Notes under the pieces: generated by a model
Database searches by the model: none
Seen by the model: only the letters and a program-made list of their open reading frames with translations
Told to the model about the DNA's origin: nothing
In this document: in pieces, positions 63,401 through 64,000 of the stretch
Layout: every line of letters begins with the position of its first letter
How positions within the stretch are numbered: position 1 is the stretch's first letter
Translations under genes and position numbers: made by a program
Origin: an uncultured Alphaproteobacteria bacterium
GTDB lineage: Bacteria > Pseudomonadota > Alphaproteobacteria > Micavibrionales > Micavibrionaceae
Assembly (NCBI GenBank): GCA_937923625.1
Contig: CALDTV010000009.1
Span: forward strand, 109,538-173,537
Reading direction: 5' to 3'
Length of the DNA: 64,000 nucleotides

Positions 63401-64000
63401 ATATTACCGTCCGCATCATCCGCATCCGCTCCGTCAAGAATTGTATCTGTAATCGTAATCGTACCGCCCTCGGCCATATCAGCAGGATTGTTGACGGTGA
63501 GTGTCGGCGCATCATTGATTGGATTCACCGTAATCGTAAATGTATCTGCTGCCAATGTGGTAGTGCCATCACTCACTTCAAAGCTAAACACATCACTGAT
63601 CGTCTCAGACCCATCATGCACATACACAACGCGGTTATTATCAAGATCATCTTGTGTGAAGGTTGAGATTGCCACGCCAGCATTGGTGGTCAGTTCCAAC
63701 TGACCATTCATGAGGGCTACTGTTACTGTATAGGTAACACTCCCTGCCGCTGTATCACTATCACTATGACTGAGCATTGCACTTGTGATCGTTTGCGTTG
63801 CCGCTTCATCTAATGTTTTGCCTGTATTATTTACCGCCACCGGCGCAAAATCAATCTCAATCGTTACTGTCCCCGTTGCAGGGCTTGATCCATTCTCTCC
63901 GCCATCTGCCAATGAGACATTAAAACCACTTGTTGTGGTGTTACTTCCATCATGCACAAACACCACTTCGCCTGCTGCTACTTGTGCATGGGTGAAGCTG
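60481..64000 (-). CDS. Giant secreted adhesin, C-terminal part: cadherin-like, FG-GAP-like propellers, RTX (5' end outside window)
   Basis: The frame stays open to base 64000, so at least 1172 residues are seen and the N-terminus is missing. Order: (1) tandem cadherin/VCBS-like repeats of about 105 residues (VSDGTTTLAADTFTITVNP; GGTITITDTILDGADADD); (2) a short RTX block (GDANDNIIFGTDDNNTIFG; LAGNDTLHG); (3) fourteen FG-GAP-like blades of about 50 residues, each FGxSVAIDGNYAVVGA ... GSAYIYDVTTGNLLFTL; (4) more RTX nonapeptides (GDADILYGGDDDDTLFGLRG; GGINTLHGGEGGDRFVF); (5) a type I secretion end (FSVDEGDVIDISDVLFNYT ... LTALESRGHIDVVA). RTX motifs bind Ca outside the cell. Family logic: exported by a type I ABC exporter, acting in attachment. 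Confidence 0.9.
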   Translation of the reverse strand, partial: SFTHAQVAAGEVVFVHDGSNTTTSGFNVSLADGGENGSSPATGTVTIEIDFAPVAVNNTGKTLDEAATQTITSAMLSHSDSDTAAGSVTYTVTVALMNGQLELTTNAGVAISTFTQDDLDNNRVVYVHDGSETISDVFSFEVSDGTTTLAADTFTITVNPINDAPTLTVNNPADMAEGGTITITDTILDGADADDADGNITYTASAITNGQIELTTNVGVAITTFTHAQVVANEVIFIHDGSATTISGFDVSLTDGGENGSTPEIGTVTIGVSINGDANDNIIFGTDDNNTIFGLAGNDTLHGNILVASDPYTLSFTKTNPNPSTAHRFGESVTVSGNYMIVGNSGTGNNSNLLNNGVAYVFDITTGNLINTINNPAGFGHFDFFGQSVAIGGNYAVIGSKGEESAFKYNFTTGVLTEIESPAPSNTRDFGQDVAIDGNYAIIGARNDIGGFLFVGSAYIYDITTETLLLTIDNPTPASSDNFGSSVAISGNLAIIGAAGDDTGAGNAGSAYIYDVTTGNLLFTLSSTNSGDSFGWSVAIDGNYAVVGAYLADDTNNNSGEAYIYDVTTGNLLFTLSNPSSAVGDNFGQSVAIDGNYVVVGADKDDTGATNAGSVYVFDRTTGNLLHTINNPTPNTDDFFGDAVTIDGTNIVIGSYNDLTNAGTAYVYDAATGNLLQTIGNPDPLTDDSYGSSVSVSGNYMVVADVDGDSNFSNKGAVYIYDVISGNLLFTIEQPASSVAFGSSVSVDGNNIIIGDDQFSTSASRGGRAYIYDVTTGNLTHIINNTGGSSNDNFGKSVAINGNYAIVGVGGEDSGASNVGAIKIYDVTTGNLISTINNPTPSTNDFFGDRVAISGNLVMVSHGLNGSTVQIFDLITGNFLHNLNNPDVSVDNFGDSISIDGDYAIVGSREDDNSGFFRDGKAYIYDVTSGELLHTLNNPTPSTNDFFGHSVAIDGDYAVVGAVNDDTVEENSGAAYIYEVTTGKLLHTIINPSPEENDNFGDYVTIDGNTVVITATSDNTGSVNSGSLYVYQLDFGDADILYGGDDDDTLFGLRGDDRLYGQGGINTLHGGEGGDRFVFEGATAFDGLDRIEDFSVDEGDVIDISDVLFNYTNSSDITDYVRFIDLEGDTVIEIDVNGVSGGVNYQAVALIVGGAGLDLTALESRGHIDVVA

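Noticed and set aside
1..64000. CRISPR arrays, rRNA or complete insertion sequences
   Set aside because: No regularly spaced repeats, no rRNA sequence and no transposase gene were seen.

Overview
The window looks like chromosomal DNA of a free-living or predatory/epibiotic-type alphaproteobacterium of low to moderate GC. The family-level assignment is inference. It rests on the alphaproteobacterial style of Dxs, FabI, PpdK and the PfkB kinases, on the rph/hrcA divergent arrangement with grpE, dnaK and dnaJ, on a 17-kDa-antigen-like lipoprotein, and on the C-terminal part of an alphaproteobacterial SUV3-like helicase. I cannot fix the genus. No rRNA, CRISPR array, riboswitch or complete insertion sequence was seen.

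Layout: 1-1.3 kb, a partial unknown membrane-associated protein. 1.5-6.5 kb, dxs followed by an accessory patch: an AT-rich secreted protein, a GIY-YIG endonuclease, an unknown gene plus a broken gene, and a HAD hydrolase. This patch is saturated with one family of dispersed palindromic repeats (ends CGTCATTGCGAG / CTCGCAATGACG). 6.6-16 kb, core genes: sppA; an operon fabI - small membrane protein - aroC; pdxH and htpG. 16-20.9 kb, a degenerate zincin, a tiny motility-like protein, and a minus-strand block of a TetR regulator, an RnfD-like membrane protein, a DUF2330 protein and ribokinase. 21-26 kb, adenosine kinase, a YejA-like peptide-binding protein, a lipoprotein, ygfZ and a HAD protein. 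26-34.9 kb, ppdK, two acetyltransferases, DUF2147, trmN6, polyprenyl synthase, a two-gene outer-membrane/heavy-metal cassette, an orphan Rap1a/Tai immunity-like protein and a helicase-tail protein. 36.5-46 kb, hemW-rdgB-rph facing the chaperone cluster hrcA, grpE, dnaK, dnaJ. 46-57.7 kb, small orphan genes (MEKHL sensor, glycosyltransferase-like), dapB, ogt, short asparaginase with nth, a bactofilin, DUF389 and uvrC. 57.8-64 kb, a genomic island beginning at tRNA-Leu(UAA): tyrosine integrase, excisionase-like HTH protein, AT-rich DNA and the 3' part of a giant secreted adhesin with cadherin-like repeats, 14 FG-GAP-like blades and RTX motifs.

Three patterns cut across genes. First, seven copies of the palindromic repeat occur: one is inserted in frame in dxs, and two are opened up with a whole gene (a secreted protein; a GIY-YIG endonuclease) sitting between their inverted halves. 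This looks like a mobile palindrome system with a nuclease encoded inside one copy, and it is the most interesting thing here. Second, several genes have a clear -35/-10 promoter whose -10 box ends only 5-8 bases before the ATG, predicting leaderless mRNAs. Third, five orphan accessory genes share the promoter start TTGACATAA.

All family names are from reading the protein sequences by eye, without database searches.
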